From NCBI GenBank assembly GCA_016284515.1, contig JAEEOY010000133.1, positions 1 to 43,102 of the forward strand: a stretch of DNA of 43,102 nucleotides. Reading direction: 5' to 3'. This DNA is from Kiritimatiellia bacterium. GTDB lineage: Bacteria; Verrucomicrobiota; Kiritimatiellia; RFP12; UBA1067. The notes below the pieces were generated by a model that worked only from the letters and a program-made list of their open reading frames with translations, had not been told where the DNA came from and did not search any database. The position numbers and the translations under genes were made by a program. Positions 9,828-19,041 of this stretch are shown piece after piece (positions within the stretch are counted from its first letter, which is position 1; the number at the start of each line of letters is the position of its first letter).

Positions 9828-12122
9828 ATGGTAAAGACACTGTCATTATTCGTTTGCTCAGTCGCCGCCGCCATGTGCGCCGCGGCACAGAAGTGCGCGC
9901 CGTTCGCTCCGGGCGAGGTGTCGCTCGGGGAGGACGGTCCGTTCGCGGCGGCAGCCCGGATCAACAGCGAATATCTTCTCAAGGAGCTCGATCCCGCGCG
10001 CCTCGTGGCGGAGTTCAGAAGGCAGGCGGGGCTTCCGCGCAAGGCTGACCGCTATGGCGGATGGGAGGCTAACCAGGGCGCCGGGCATGCCGCCGGGCAC
10101 TGCCTGAGCGCGTTGTCGCTCCTTTACGCCCGCACGAAGGACCACGAGGCAAAGCGCAGGGTGGATTACATTGTTGAGGAGCTCTGGGAGTGCCAGCTTG
10201 CGAACAAGGACGGATACTGCCTGCCGGTCCCGAAGGACAAGGTGTGGGACAAAGTCAAGGCGGGCGATTTCTCGGCGGGCGAGTTCGACGTATGCCGCTG
10301 GTGGCGTCCGCTCTACACCCTCGACAAGGTGATGCGCGGACTCCGCGACGCGCACCGCGCGGCCGGAAGCGCCAAGGCGCTCGAGGTGGAACGCCGGCTC
10401 GCCGACTGGCTGCTTGGCGTCGTCGCGAAGCTGGACGACGCGCAGATGCAGAAGCTTCTTGTCTCGGAATGGGGCGAGCTGAACGGGACTCTCGCGGATC
10501 TCTACGCCGACACGAAGGAAAAACGATACCTCGACGCCGCGAAGTCGAAGTTCTTCGACAAAAGGGCGTTCGAGCCGCTGTCTCGCGGCGAGGACAGGCT
10601 CGACGGCGCCTCGGCTCGCGCGATGAGCGAGAAGGCCGCTGGCCTTGCGCGCGTCGGACTTGTCGACGGAAACGCAGGCACGGTAAAGGCGGCACGGACG
10701 TTCTGGGACGCAGTTGCTGGGAGCCGTGTCTTCCCCACTGGCGCGTTCGGCAACCGCGAGCGCTTCTTCCCGCAGAAGGACGCAGAGCGCAACCTAGGCA
10801 ACGAGTGCGGCGAGATGTGCGCTGTATGCGCCATGCTAAGAACATCCGCAAGCCTGTTCTGTGAAGATCCGACATCGGACAAGATGGACTACGTGGAGCG
10901 TGCTCTCGTCAACTGCGTGCTGTCCGGCGTTGGGCGCAAGGGTGGCGAGTTCCTGTTCTATCAGAGCCTAAAGCCCGTCGCGGAGAAGGCGTTTTCGCAT
11001 GGACACCATGTCTGGACGTGCTGCGTGGGCGAAGGTGTCGAGGCTCCCGAAAGATTTGCGGAGTCCGCATACTTCCGCAGCGGATCAAGCATCTGGGTCA
11101 ACCTGTTCATCGATTCTTCCGTCGAATGGCGTTCGAAAGGAGTCGTCCTGACGCAGAGGACGAAGTTTCCGGAAAGCGACAAGACGACGATTTCCATTGC
11201 GTGCAAGGAGCCTGTGAAATTCAAAATGCTGATAAGAAAGCCGGCTTGGTGCTCCGCTCCCGCGCTCAATGTTTGCGGAGCCCCGAAATCGTCGTCGGCC
11301 GGCGCCGATGGATACATCGTCGTCGACCGGACGTGGTCCGACGGCGATACTGTCGTGCTGGATTTTCCGATGAAGTCGCGTTGCGAAACGTATGCAGACG
11401 GAAAGTTCGCCGCCTTCGCGAAGGGCCCTCAGATTCTCGCCGGTATTACGGAGCCTGAGTTCGGGAAGGAGGATTTCGCTAAGAGCCGCTGGGGAGACAA
11501 TCCACACACGGCACCGGGCGGTACGGACGAGCCCGCGCGCGCTGTGCTTGCATCCGGCGGAACGCCAAGACCGCCCGCGGGAATGAATTTCATGCCGTTG
11601 TGGAAAGTCTACGAAGAACACTACACGGTCCTCTTCCCGGTGTGCGCGGCCGCCGAATTCCAGAAGCGAGAGAACGCGCGGCGCGATGCTGAAAAGGCCC
11701 TTGCGGCGCGCAAGGCAAGCGTCGTAGACCAGGTCGTCATCGGATGGTGGCCCGACGAGGAGGCGCACAGATGGAACGGCGCTCACGACACTGTCGGCGA
11801 AAACCGCGGAAGAAAGTTCCGCCACGCCCCTGGCGAGAGCGGAAGGTTCATGTACGAACTCGCGGTTGACCCGAATGCGAAGCAGTACGTCGAGGCGACG
11901 TTCTGGGGAGACGACAACGGCAGGACTTTCGAGCTGTGCGTCGACTGGAAGGTCATAGCGACGATCTCGCTCGAAAGGAAGCATCCGGGGCAGTTCTTCA
12001 CCGAGCGCTTTGAGATACCGAGGGAGCTCACCGCAGGCAAGGAGCGCGTGATGGTATGCTTCCGTGGGAAGAAGGGCACAACGTGGACCGGCGCCGTCTT
12101 TTCTCTCGCAATTGTCAAGTAA
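9828..12122 (+). CDS. GH127-family beta-L-arabinofuranosidase-like protein
   Basis: ATG 9828 gives signal peptide 'MVKTLSLFVCSVAAAMCAAA'. Motifs 'NRERF', 'GEMCAVC' and 'TCCVGEG' match the pattern of GH127 acid residue plus Zn/Cys site. Confidence 0.75.
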   Translation: MVKTLSLFVCSVAAAMCAAAQKCAPFAPGEVSLGEDGPFAAAARINSEYLLKELDPARLVAEFRRQAGLPRKADRYGGWEANQGAGHAAGHCLSALSLLYARTKDHEAKRRVDYIVEELWECQLANKDGYCLPVPKDKVWDKVKAGDFSAGEFDVCRWWRPLYTLDKVMRGLRDAHRAAGSAKALEVERRLADWLLGVVAKLDDAQMQKLLVSEWGELNGTLADLYADTKEKRYLDAAKSKFFDKRAFEPLSRGEDRLDGASARAMSEKAAGLARVGLVDGNAGTVKAARTFWDAVAGSRVFPTGAFGNRERFFPQKDAERNLGNECGEMCAVCAMLRTSASLFCEDPTSDKMDYVERALVNCVLSGVGRKGGEFLFYQSLKPVAEKAFSHGHHVWTCCVGEGVEAPERFAESAYFRSGSSIWVNLFIDSSVEWRSKGVVLTQRTKFPESDKTTISIACKEPVKFKMLIRKPAWCSAPALNVCGAPKSSSAGADGYIVVDRTWSDGDTVVLDFPMKSRCETYADGKFAAFAKGPQILAGITEPEFGKEDFAKSRWGDNPHTAPGGTDEPARAVLASGGTPRPPAGMNFMPLWKVYEEHYTVLFPVCAAAEFQKRENARRDAEKALAARKASVVDQVVIGWWPDEEAHRWNGAHDTVGENRGRKFRHAPGESGRFMYELAVDPNAKQYVEATFWGDDNGRTFELCVDWKVIATISLERKHPGQFFTERFEIPRELTAGKERVMVCFRGKKGTTWTGAVFSLAIVK

Positions 12123-12141
12123 CCAAAAAAAGGAAAAGAAA

Positions 12142-13689
12142 ATGAAAAAATCAGGCATCAGCATGTTGGCCGCCGCACTTGCGGCCGGAGTCGCGATATC
12201 GGCTGTGGCGGAGGGCAATTCCGTCGCCCTCAAGGCCGACGCGAAAAACATAAAGTACGACCCTATGATCTTTGGCTCGTTCCTCGAGCATTTCGACAAC
12301 CAGGTGTACGGAGGCGTCTTCGACCCGAAGTCGCCGCTCGCCGACGAGGATGGATTCCGCAAGGACGTCATCGCCGCGCTCAAGCGCATCAAGCTGCCAG
12401 TCGTCCGCTGGCCGGGCGGCTGCTTCGTGTCGGCCTACCACTGGCAGGATGGAGTGGGCCCTAACCGCGAGCCGACGTACGACAAGGCTTGGTTCGTCGA
12501 GGAGCCCAACACGTTCGGCACCGACGAGTACGTCAAGTGGTGCCGCAAGGTTGGATGCGAGCCGTACATCTGCACAAACGCGGGAACTGGCACGCCTGAG
12601 GAGATGAGCGACTGGGTTGAATACTGCAACCAGACGATGGGCAAGTTCGCGAAGATGCGCGAGCGCAACGGACACAAGGAACCGTACAACATCAAGTACT
12701 GGAGCGTCGGCAACGAGAACTGGGGCGGACACGAGACGGGAGCGAAGACCGTCGGCGAGTGGGGCCCGCTAGTGCGCGAGAGCTCGAAGATGATGCGCGC
12801 GGCCGACATCAGGACGAAGCTTCTCGCCGCAGCAACGCCTAACGAGAAGTGGACGCTTCCGCTTCTCAGGGAGGCCGGCTATCTTCTCGACTACGTCTGC
12901 ATCCACCATTACGGACAGATTCTCGCCGTCAAGTACAATCCGACCGACTACGTCGGCGCGATGATGCTCACCGACAACGCCGAGAACAACATTCGCGCAG
13001 TGCGCGGAATACTCGACAAGGCCCGCCTCGGCGGAGGGCGCGTAAAGATTGCATACGACGAGTGGAACCTGCGCGGATGGCACCATCCGTGGCACGGCGA
13101 CTTCCGCCGCGGAATGGACGTTGGCGCGCGCAGGAGGAACGACACGCACTCGACCTATACGATGGCCGACGCGGTCTACACGGCCTGCCAGCTCAATTCG
13201 TTCATGCGCAACGGCGACATCGTCGGCATGGCGTGCTTCGCGCCCGTCGTGAACACCACCGGCTTCATCTTCGTCCACGACAAGGGAATCGTGAAGCGCA
13301 CCACGTACCACGTCTACGACATGTACGTGAACGAGCTTCTCCCCGAGGTCGCGCCTTGCGCGGTCGAATGCGAGAGGCTCAACGGATGGCGCGCCTCGAC
13401 CGGCATGATCGACGCCGTCGTCACGACGGATGCTGCTCGCTCTTCATATCGCATTGCGATCTGCAACAAGAGCCCCGACGCTGCGCAGAAGGTGCGCATC
13501 GACTTCGCATCCCTCGGGAAGAGCGCCCCTGCGAAGATCAAGGCCAAAGTGCTTGTCGGCGACTCCAAGGATGCGTTCAACTCGCCCGAGAAGCCCGACC
13601 GCGTAGTGCCTTCCGAGGCCGAGCTTGCGGTTTCCGACGGCTGCGTGGAACTGCCGGCCCACTCCGTTGCGGTCATCGCAGTAGACTGA
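12142..13689 (+). CDS. GH51 alpha-L-arabinofuranosidase, secreted
   Basis: ATG 12142 preceded by AAAGGAAAAG; signal peptide; GH51 motifs 'FGSFLEHFDNQVYGG', 'VRWPGGCFVSAYHW', 'YWSVGNENWGGHETG', 'KIAYDEWNLRGW'. Confidence 0.92.
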   Translation: MKKSGISMLAAALAAGVAISAVAEGNSVALKADAKNIKYDPMIFGSFLEHFDNQVYGGVFDPKSPLADEDGFRKDVIAALKRIKLPVVRWPGGCFVSAYHWQDGVGPNREPTYDKAWFVEEPNTFGTDEYVKWCRKVGCEPYICTNAGTGTPEEMSDWVEYCNQTMGKFAKMRERNGHKEPYNIKYWSVGNENWGGHETGAKTVGEWGPLVRESSKMMRAADIRTKLLAAATPNEKWTLPLLREAGYLLDYVCIHHYGQILAVKYNPTDYVGAMMLTDNAENNIRAVRGILDKARLGGGRVKIAYDEWNLRGWHHPWHGDFRRGMDVGARRRNDTHSTYTMADAVYTACQLNSFMRNGDIVGMACFAPVVNTTGFIFVHDKGIVKRTTYHVYDMYVNELLPEVAPCAVECERLNGWRASTGMIDAVVTTDAARSSYRIAICNKSPDAAQKVRIDFASLGKSAPAKIKAKVLVGDSKDAFNSPEKPDRVVPSEAELAVSDGCVELPAHSVAVIAVD

Positions 13690-13717
13690 TACTCTGCTAT
13701 GGATGCATAGCCACCAG

Positions 13718-13747
13718 CGTTCGCGGCGGATTCGCCGCGAACGTTTT
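13718..13747 (+). terminator. Rho-independent terminator-like hairpin after the GH51 gene
   Basis: CGTTCGCGGCG-GATT-CGCCGCGAACG (11-bp perfect stem, 13718-13743) followed by TTTT. Confidence 0.75.
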
Positions 13748-13790
13748 GCATGCATAGCAAGTACCGCGGCACATCTGCCGCGCGAAATGG

Positions 13791-13796
13791 TATAAT
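13791..13796 (+). promoter_or_regulatory. Extended -10 (TGGTATAAT) upstream of rarA
   Basis: aaaTGGTATAATgta; one of nine such motifs in intergenic gaps in this window. Confidence 0.6.
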
Positions 13797-13829
13797 GTAT
13801 CAGCACTAGTAATAAAGATTTCAAACATT

Positions 13830-15101
13830 ATGTCAGAATCAACAACAGAACCTCTTGCGGCGAGGATGCGTCCGAGGACGATCGACGAAGTCGTCGGTCA
13901 GGACCACATTCTCGGCGAGGGGAAGCTGCTGCGCCGCGTCATCGAGGCGGACAGGCTCACGAACATAATCCTGTACGGACCTCCCGGCTGCGGGAAGACA
14001 ACGCTTGCCGAGGTCGTCGCGAAGACGACGAAGCGCAACTTCGTGCGGCTTTCGGGCGTCCTTTCCGGTGTTGCCGACATCCGCAAGATATGCGAAAGGG
14101 CGCGCGACGAGCTGGGCGGAAGGGGAACTATCCTCTTCATCGACGAGATACACCGCTTCAACAAGTCGCAGCAGGACGTTCTCCTGCCGTACGTCGAGGA
14201 CGGGACTGTCGTCCTCATCGGCGCGACGACGCACAACCCGAACTTCTTCATCAACACGCCGCTCACCTCTCGCTCGCTTGTCTTCGAACTGCACGCGCTT
14301 TCTCCGGACGACGTAGCGAAGCTTTTGGAAAGGGCGCTGTCGGACAAGGAAAGGGGATACGGCGCTACGCCGAGCGAGCTCGACTTCGAGGCGCGCGATT
14401 TCCTCGCGGCGATATGCGACGGCGATGCGCGCCATGCGCTCACGGCGCTCGAGATAGCGATGCGGTCTACGCCGAAGGGGGAGGATGGCGTTGTGCATCT
14501 TACGCTTGAGGTCATCCAGGAATGCGTCCAGCGGCGTCAGGTGAGGTATGACAAGAAGGAAGACGGACACTACGACACGATTTCGGCGTTCATCAAGTCG
14601 ATAAGGGGATCAGACCCCGACGCGGCTATATACTGGCTTGGCAAGATGCTCACGGCGGGGGAGGATCCGAGGTTCATCGCGCGCCGCCTCGTGATATCGG
14701 CGAGCGAGGACATCGGCAACGCAGACCCCCGCGGCATATCCGTCGCGGTCGCGGCGATGCAGGCGTGCGAATTCGTCGGAATGCCCGAGTGCGCGCTCAA
14801 CCTCGCGCAGGCGACGACCTATCTTGCGACGGCTCCCAAGTCGAACGCGAGCTGCATGGCGATATCCGAGGCGATGGCCGATGTCGAGTCCGGTGCCGTC
14901 CAGCCCGTCCCCGAGCATCTCAAGAACAAGCACGTCAAGGCGATAGGGAGCGCGGAGGTGACGGAGTACAAGTATCCGCACAATTTCGCAAACCATTTCG
15001 TGAAGCAGGAGTACATGTCCGTTCCGAAGAAGTACTACCGCCCGACAGACCAGGGCTACGAGGCCACGATTGCAAAGCGCATGTCCACGCTTGCGAATTG
15101 A
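13830..15101 (+). CDS. rarA: RarA/MgsA replication-associated recombination AAA+ ATPase
   Basis: 'MRPRTIDEVVGQDHILGEGKLLRRVIEADRLTNIILYGPPGCGKTTLAEVVA', 'FIDEIHRFNKSQQDVLLPYVEDG', 'LIGATTHNPNFFINTPLTSRS'. Confidence 0.95.
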   Translation: MSESTTEPLAARMRPRTIDEVVGQDHILGEGKLLRRVIEADRLTNIILYGPPGCGKTTLAEVVAKTTKRNFVRLSGVLSGVADIRKICERARDELGGRGTILFIDEIHRFNKSQQDVLLPYVEDGTVVLIGATTHNPNFFINTPLTSRSLVFELHALSPDDVAKLLERALSDKERGYGATPSELDFEARDFLAAICDGDARHALTALEIAMRSTPKGEDGVVHLTLEVIQECVQRRQVRYDKKEDGHYDTISAFIKSIRGSDPDAAIYWLGKMLTAGEDPRFIARRLVISASEDIGNADPRGISVAVAAMQACEFVGMPECALNLAQATTYLATAPKSNASCMAISEAMADVESGAVQPVPEHLKNKHVKAIGSAEVTEYKYPHNFANHFVKQEYMSVPKKYYRPTDQGYEATIAKRMSTLAN

Positions 15102-15129
15102 GCGCAGCCAAATTTGATATAATGTGCGC

Positions 15130-15933
15130 ATGACGAAAAAAACGAGATGCACGGCGTGTGGCGGAGCGAGCAAGGATCCGTTCGGGGAACTTTCCAGCGA
15201 CGGCAGGTTGCCGCAGGGACTGAGGCAACGGTTCCCCGACAGAGTTCTTGTCATGACCACGGACAGTTGCTTTGAGCGCTGTCCGCATTGCACGAGAAAG
15301 TTCATTCTCGGCCGTTCGCCGGTAGTTGATTCGCCGGAGCGGCTCGCAGCATGCGTCGACTACGTCAAGCGCCATCCGAAGGTGCGCGACGTTCTGCTTT
15401 CCGGTGGGGATGTACTTACGCTCTCCGACGCCAAGGTTGCACGCCTCGTCGAGGCGTTCGCCTCGCTCGACCAGATTGACGTGGTCCGCATCTGCACCCG
15501 AGCGCCCGTGGCGAAACCTTCGCGTGTCACGGATGCATTGGCGCGGCTTCTCGCGAAGAAGGGCAGGGGCAAGGTGTGGGCGAATGTTCATGTCAACACG
15601 GCGGCGGAGGCGCAGAAGGCGCGAGAGGCTGCTGCGCGGCTCGTGGATCGCGGCATTCCCGTCTCTTCGCAGACTGTGCTCCTGAGGGGAGTCAACGACA
15701 CTCCGCGCAAGATGCTCGCGCTGCTCCGTGCTCTTTCAGCCGCGCGGATACGTCCGTACTATGTGTTCCAATGCGATCCGGTAGACGGACTCGTCCAGCG
15801 CTTCGGAGTTCCTCTTGCAAAGGCGAAGGAGATCGAATCCTACTGCGCCGAGCGCATAGGGGGGCTTTCCCTTCCGCGCTTTGTCGCCGACCTCCCCGGT
15901 TCGCGGCGCAAGACCCCTCTCGATTTGCTTTAG
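15130..15933 (+). CDS. KamA/EpmB-like radical SAM protein (lysine 2,3-aminomutase family)
   Basis: 'CFERCPHCTRK' (CxxxCxxC), 'VRDVLLSGGDVLTLSD', 'PYYVFQCDPVDG', C-terminal 'LPRFVADLPGSRRKTPL' resembling the PLP-lysine region. Confidence 0.85.
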   Translation: MTKKTRCTACGGASKDPFGELSSDGRLPQGLRQRFPDRVLVMTTDSCFERCPHCTRKFILGRSPVVDSPERLAACVDYVKRHPKVRDVLLSGGDVLTLSDAKVARLVEAFASLDQIDVVRICTRAPVAKPSRVTDALARLLAKKGRGKVWANVHVNTAAEAQKAREAAARLVDRGIPVSSQTVLLRGVNDTPRKMLALLRALSAARIRPYYVFQCDPVDGLVQRFGVPLAKAKEIESYCAERIGGLSLPRFVADLPGSRRKTPLDLL

Positions 15934-16004
15934 CGCCTGCGGGAATGCGGGAAGTTTGTCTTGTCCGCCATACCAGCCGCGCCAATATGGTATAATGTCG
16001 GAAT

Positions 16005-18221
16005 ATGAATCAGGCAGAGCTTCTTTCCCCCGCAGGGGACTTCGAGACGGCGCTTGCGGCGTTTGACGCGGGCGCGGATGCCGTCTATTGCGGACTTACC
16101 GACTTTTCCGCTCGCGCTTTCGCGAAGAACTTCGACTTTACCACGCTTTCAAGCCTCGTGCGCCTTGCGCGCAAGAGGGGCAAGAAGGTGTACGTCACAT
16201 TCAACACGGTCCTTGACGAGGACGCGCTCGAGGAGGCCGCGCGAGAGCTCTCTAAGCTCGCCGACATCGGCCCCGACGGAATCATCGTCCAGGACCTCGG
16301 CGTTGCACGCCTCTGCCGCCGTCACTTCCCGGAGCTCCAGCTCCACGCATCCACCCAGCTCGTCGCGCACAACCTCGAAGGCGTCCTCGCGCTCGGCGAG
16401 CTCGGCTTTACGCGCGTCGTCCTCGCACGCGAGCTCTCGCTCGCGGAGATAGCGTCCATAGCGAAGCGCTGCGGAGGCATCGAGCTAGAGTGCTTCATCC
16501 ACGGGGCGCTGTGCTACTCGCTTTCCGGACTCTGTCTCTACGGTGCGATGGAAAAGGGCAGAAGCGGCAACCGCGGAAAGTGCCCCTACTGCTGCCGCAT
16601 GGCCCACTCCGCGACCAGCAACGCTCCGCGAAATGCAAACCACGAGTCGCTCTTTTATCCCTTCTCGATGAAGGACCTGCGGCTCGGTGAGGATGCGAGG
16701 AAACTTGTCGAAGCAGGCGTCGCGTCGCTCAAGATCGAGGGCCGCATGAAGTCAGCGCTATATGTCGCAAGCGTAACTCGGCACTATCGTGAGATACTTG
16801 ACGGATCGAAGCGTACCGTCACGAACTCAGACCTGGAAACCGTGTTCTCGCGAAGGACGACGGAACTGTACTTCAACGGAAGCGACTCGCCGTCGCCAAT
16901 CGACTCCGACTCGCTCGGACACCTCGGCACGCCGGTCGGAACCGTCAAGCGCGTGACGCGCGACCGCGAAGGGCGCTGCTGGCTCAGGTTCCACACGGCG
17001 CGCGCGCTAGAAGTGCACGACGGACTCCAGTTCGACTCGATGGCCGACGGACGCCACCTCGGGCTCGGAATCCGCGAAATGCGCCAGGCGATCTCCCGCA
17101 CACCGGTCTTCGAGGTTTCCGCCGGGACGGACGTCGAGATCGAGGTCCCAGAAGACTTCCCCGTCAAGACCGGCGAGCGCGTCTACTGCTCGATGTCCAA
17201 CGCCGTCAAGCGCATGTTCCCCGCGAGCGCGTACCGTCCGAGCGACTATCCCGGCACGAAGACGCTCGATGTCCGCGTTACGATCGAGCCAGAGGCTATA
17301 TCAGCCTTCGCGAAGTGCGGCGGAATCGAAGTCGAGGCATCCGAGCGCGGCACATTTGCCGCGGCGAAGAGTCCGGAAAAGACATACGCCGCCGTCGAGA
17401 AGGCGTTCTCAAAGCTTGGCGAGACGGACTACTCTCTCGGCTCGCTCAACCTTGTCGACACAGACCGACTCTTTGCTCCGATGGGCATCCTCAACGACCT
17501 TCGCCGCGATCTCGTCGAAAAGCTCGACGACGCGCGTTCGAGGTCCGTCGCAGACCGCGCCGAAAAGGCTCTGTCTGAAGACGAGTCACCGAGCGCGGCA
17601 GATGCGCCGCGCCGCAGGACGGTTAAGGTTAGGCTAGACCAGAAGGTGCCGGGAGGCGAATGGGACGAGGTGATCGTCGCGGTGAGTGAGAACTCTGCCG
17701 GTTCGCTGAACGGCAATCAAACAATCGAACAATTCAAACAGTCAAACAATGTCCGCCTTGCGATGCCGGTCTACACGCACGAAGCCGACTTGAACAAGCT
17801 GCGGGTCATGGTGAAGCATCTGAAGCGCGAGGGCTTCGAGAAGTGGGAGGCAAGCGACCTCGCGACGCTGAAGATTCTGAAGGCGGCGGGGATCACGGAC
17901 ATAACGGCCGACTGGACTCTCTACGCCTTCAACTCGCAGGCACTCGCGTCGATTGCGGAGCTTGGCGTGAAGCGCTTTGTGGCGAGTCCGGAGAACACGC
18001 GCGAGAACCTGCAGTATCTCGCCGAGAGCGGATACGACGTCGAGTTCCTCGCGCAGCAGTCGACGCCGCTATTTGTGTCGCTCACAAAGCCGGGCGATCA
18101 GGACGAGCTTGCGGTTTTCGAGCGCGACGGACTGTGGGTGACAACGAAGCGCGTCCCCCGCACATTTGATCTTCCCGAAGGCGTCTCTACTCGAATCGAC
18201 CTCTCGTGGGATTCGTTGTGA
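16005..18221 (+). CDS. Peptidase U32 family protein (RlhA/TrhP-like)
   Basis: 'AELLSPAGDFETALAAFDAGADAVYCGLTDFSARAFAKNF', 'ELECFIHGALCYSLSGLCLYGAMEKGRSGNRGKCPYCCR', 'SLKIEGRMKSALYVA'. Confidence 0.93.
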   Translation: MNQAELLSPAGDFETALAAFDAGADAVYCGLTDFSARAFAKNFDFTTLSSLVRLARKRGKKVYVTFNTVLDEDALEEAARELSKLADIGPDGIIVQDLGVARLCRRHFPELQLHASTQLVAHNLEGVLALGELGFTRVVLARELSLAEIASIAKRCGGIELECFIHGALCYSLSGLCLYGAMEKGRSGNRGKCPYCCRMAHSATSNAPRNANHESLFYPFSMKDLRLGEDARKLVEAGVASLKIEGRMKSALYVASVTRHYREILDGSKRTVTNSDLETVFSRRTTELYFNGSDSPSPIDSDSLGHLGTPVGTVKRVTRDREGRCWLRFHTARALEVHDGLQFDSMADGRHLGLGIREMRQAISRTPVFEVSAGTDVEIEVPEDFPVKTGERVYCSMSNAVKRMFPASAYRPSDYPGTKTLDVRVTIEPEAISAFAKCGGIEVEASERGTFAAAKSPEKTYAAVEKAFSKLGETDYSLGSLNLVDTDRLFAPMGILNDLRRDLVEKLDDARSRSVADRAEKALSEDESPSAADAPRRRTVKVRLDQKVPGGEWDEVIVAVSENSAGSLNGNQTIEQFKQSNNVRLAMPVYTHEADLNKLRVMVKHLKREGFEKWEASDLATLKILKAAGITDITADWTLYAFNSQALASIAELGVKRFVASPENTRENLQYLAESGYDVEFLAQQSTPLFVSLTKPGDQDELAVFERDGLWVTTKRVPRTFDLPEGVSTRIDLSWDSL

Positions 18222-18330
18222 TATCCTGGGTGCGATTTTAATTCATTGAACAATTGTTGGCTCATCGAAAGAGCCAAATTGTTGCGGTTCGCAATCGCAA
18301 CTGCGCCTTTGCGCATTTGCCAGAATTTGG

Positions 18331-18336
18331 TATAAT
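18331..18336 (+). promoter_or_regulatory. Extended -10 upstream of the secretion chaperone gene
   Basis: atTTGGTATAATatata, about 50 nt before ATG 18385, with GCAGGAGGAA SD. Confidence 0.55.
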
Positions 18337-18384
18337 ATATATAGGTAATGAAATAACTGTTTGATTCTTGCAGGAGGAACTGGC

Positions 18385-18855
18385 ATGGAATTCAAGGAGC
18401 TGCTTACGGCGTTCGCCGCGAAATACGGCATTGAAGGGCTCGACGGCGCGGATGGCGTCGCGGAGCTTGAAGTCGACGGCATCCGCGTGGAGCTGCTGGA
18501 AGATCCGTCGACGCGAAGCCTGATCGCCTGCGCCGAGATCGGGCTTCCTCCGCCCGACGCGAACGGCGCGTTCGGATCCATGATGCTCAAGGCCAACTTC
18601 CTCCTGCGCGCGACGGACGGCGCGACGCTCTGCCAGAATCCGGAGTCCGATGCGTACGCCCTGGTGCGTCTGTTCCCGCTGGCGCTCACGGATTGCGAAT
18701 CGCTCGCCGCGGGACTCGAATCGCTCGTCAACCAGTCGGAGAACTGGCGCAAGGCGCTTGCGGGCCTGCGCGAGGCCGAGTCCGCGCGCACCGAGGCCCA
18801 GGAAGTGGACAACTCCCACCAAGACATGCTCTCAAACGGGTTTTTCCATGTGTAA
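18385..18855 (+). CDS. CesT/Tir-type secretion chaperone (T3SS class I-like)
   Basis: Small acidic 156-aa protein: 'LELEVDGIRVELLEDPSTRSLIACAEIG...LKANFLLRATDGATLCQNPESDAYALVRLFPL' matches the CesT fold pattern. The frame continues open for 31 codons after the TAA. Confidence 0.7.
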   Translation: MEFKELLTAFAAKYGIEGLDGADGVAELEVDGIRVELLEDPSTRSLIACAEIGLPPPDANGAFGSMMLKANFLLRATDGATLCQNPESDAYALVRLFPLALTDCESLAAGLESLVNQSENWRKALAGLREAESARTEAQEVDNSHQDMLSNGFFHV

Positions 18856-19028
18856 CCTTTTCGCGCAAAGGAATATCCGGAGATGGCGGCGAACCTCGCG
18901 CGCCTGGACAGCACGATGACGTCGGGCATCTCCATGGCGGACACTTGATGCAGGTGTAGGGGTAAAAGGTTGAAGGTTGAAGTTTAATGCTGGGGCTGGC
19001 GGATTGCTAATTTATCACGAAATTTTGG

Positions 19029-19034
19029 TATAAT
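19029..19034 (+). promoter_or_regulatory. Extended -10 for hsdM with leaderless spacing
   Basis: TTGGTATAATatgatgcATGG: 7 nt between TATAAT and the ATG at 19042. Confidence 0.6.
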
Positions 19035-19041
19035 ATGATGC

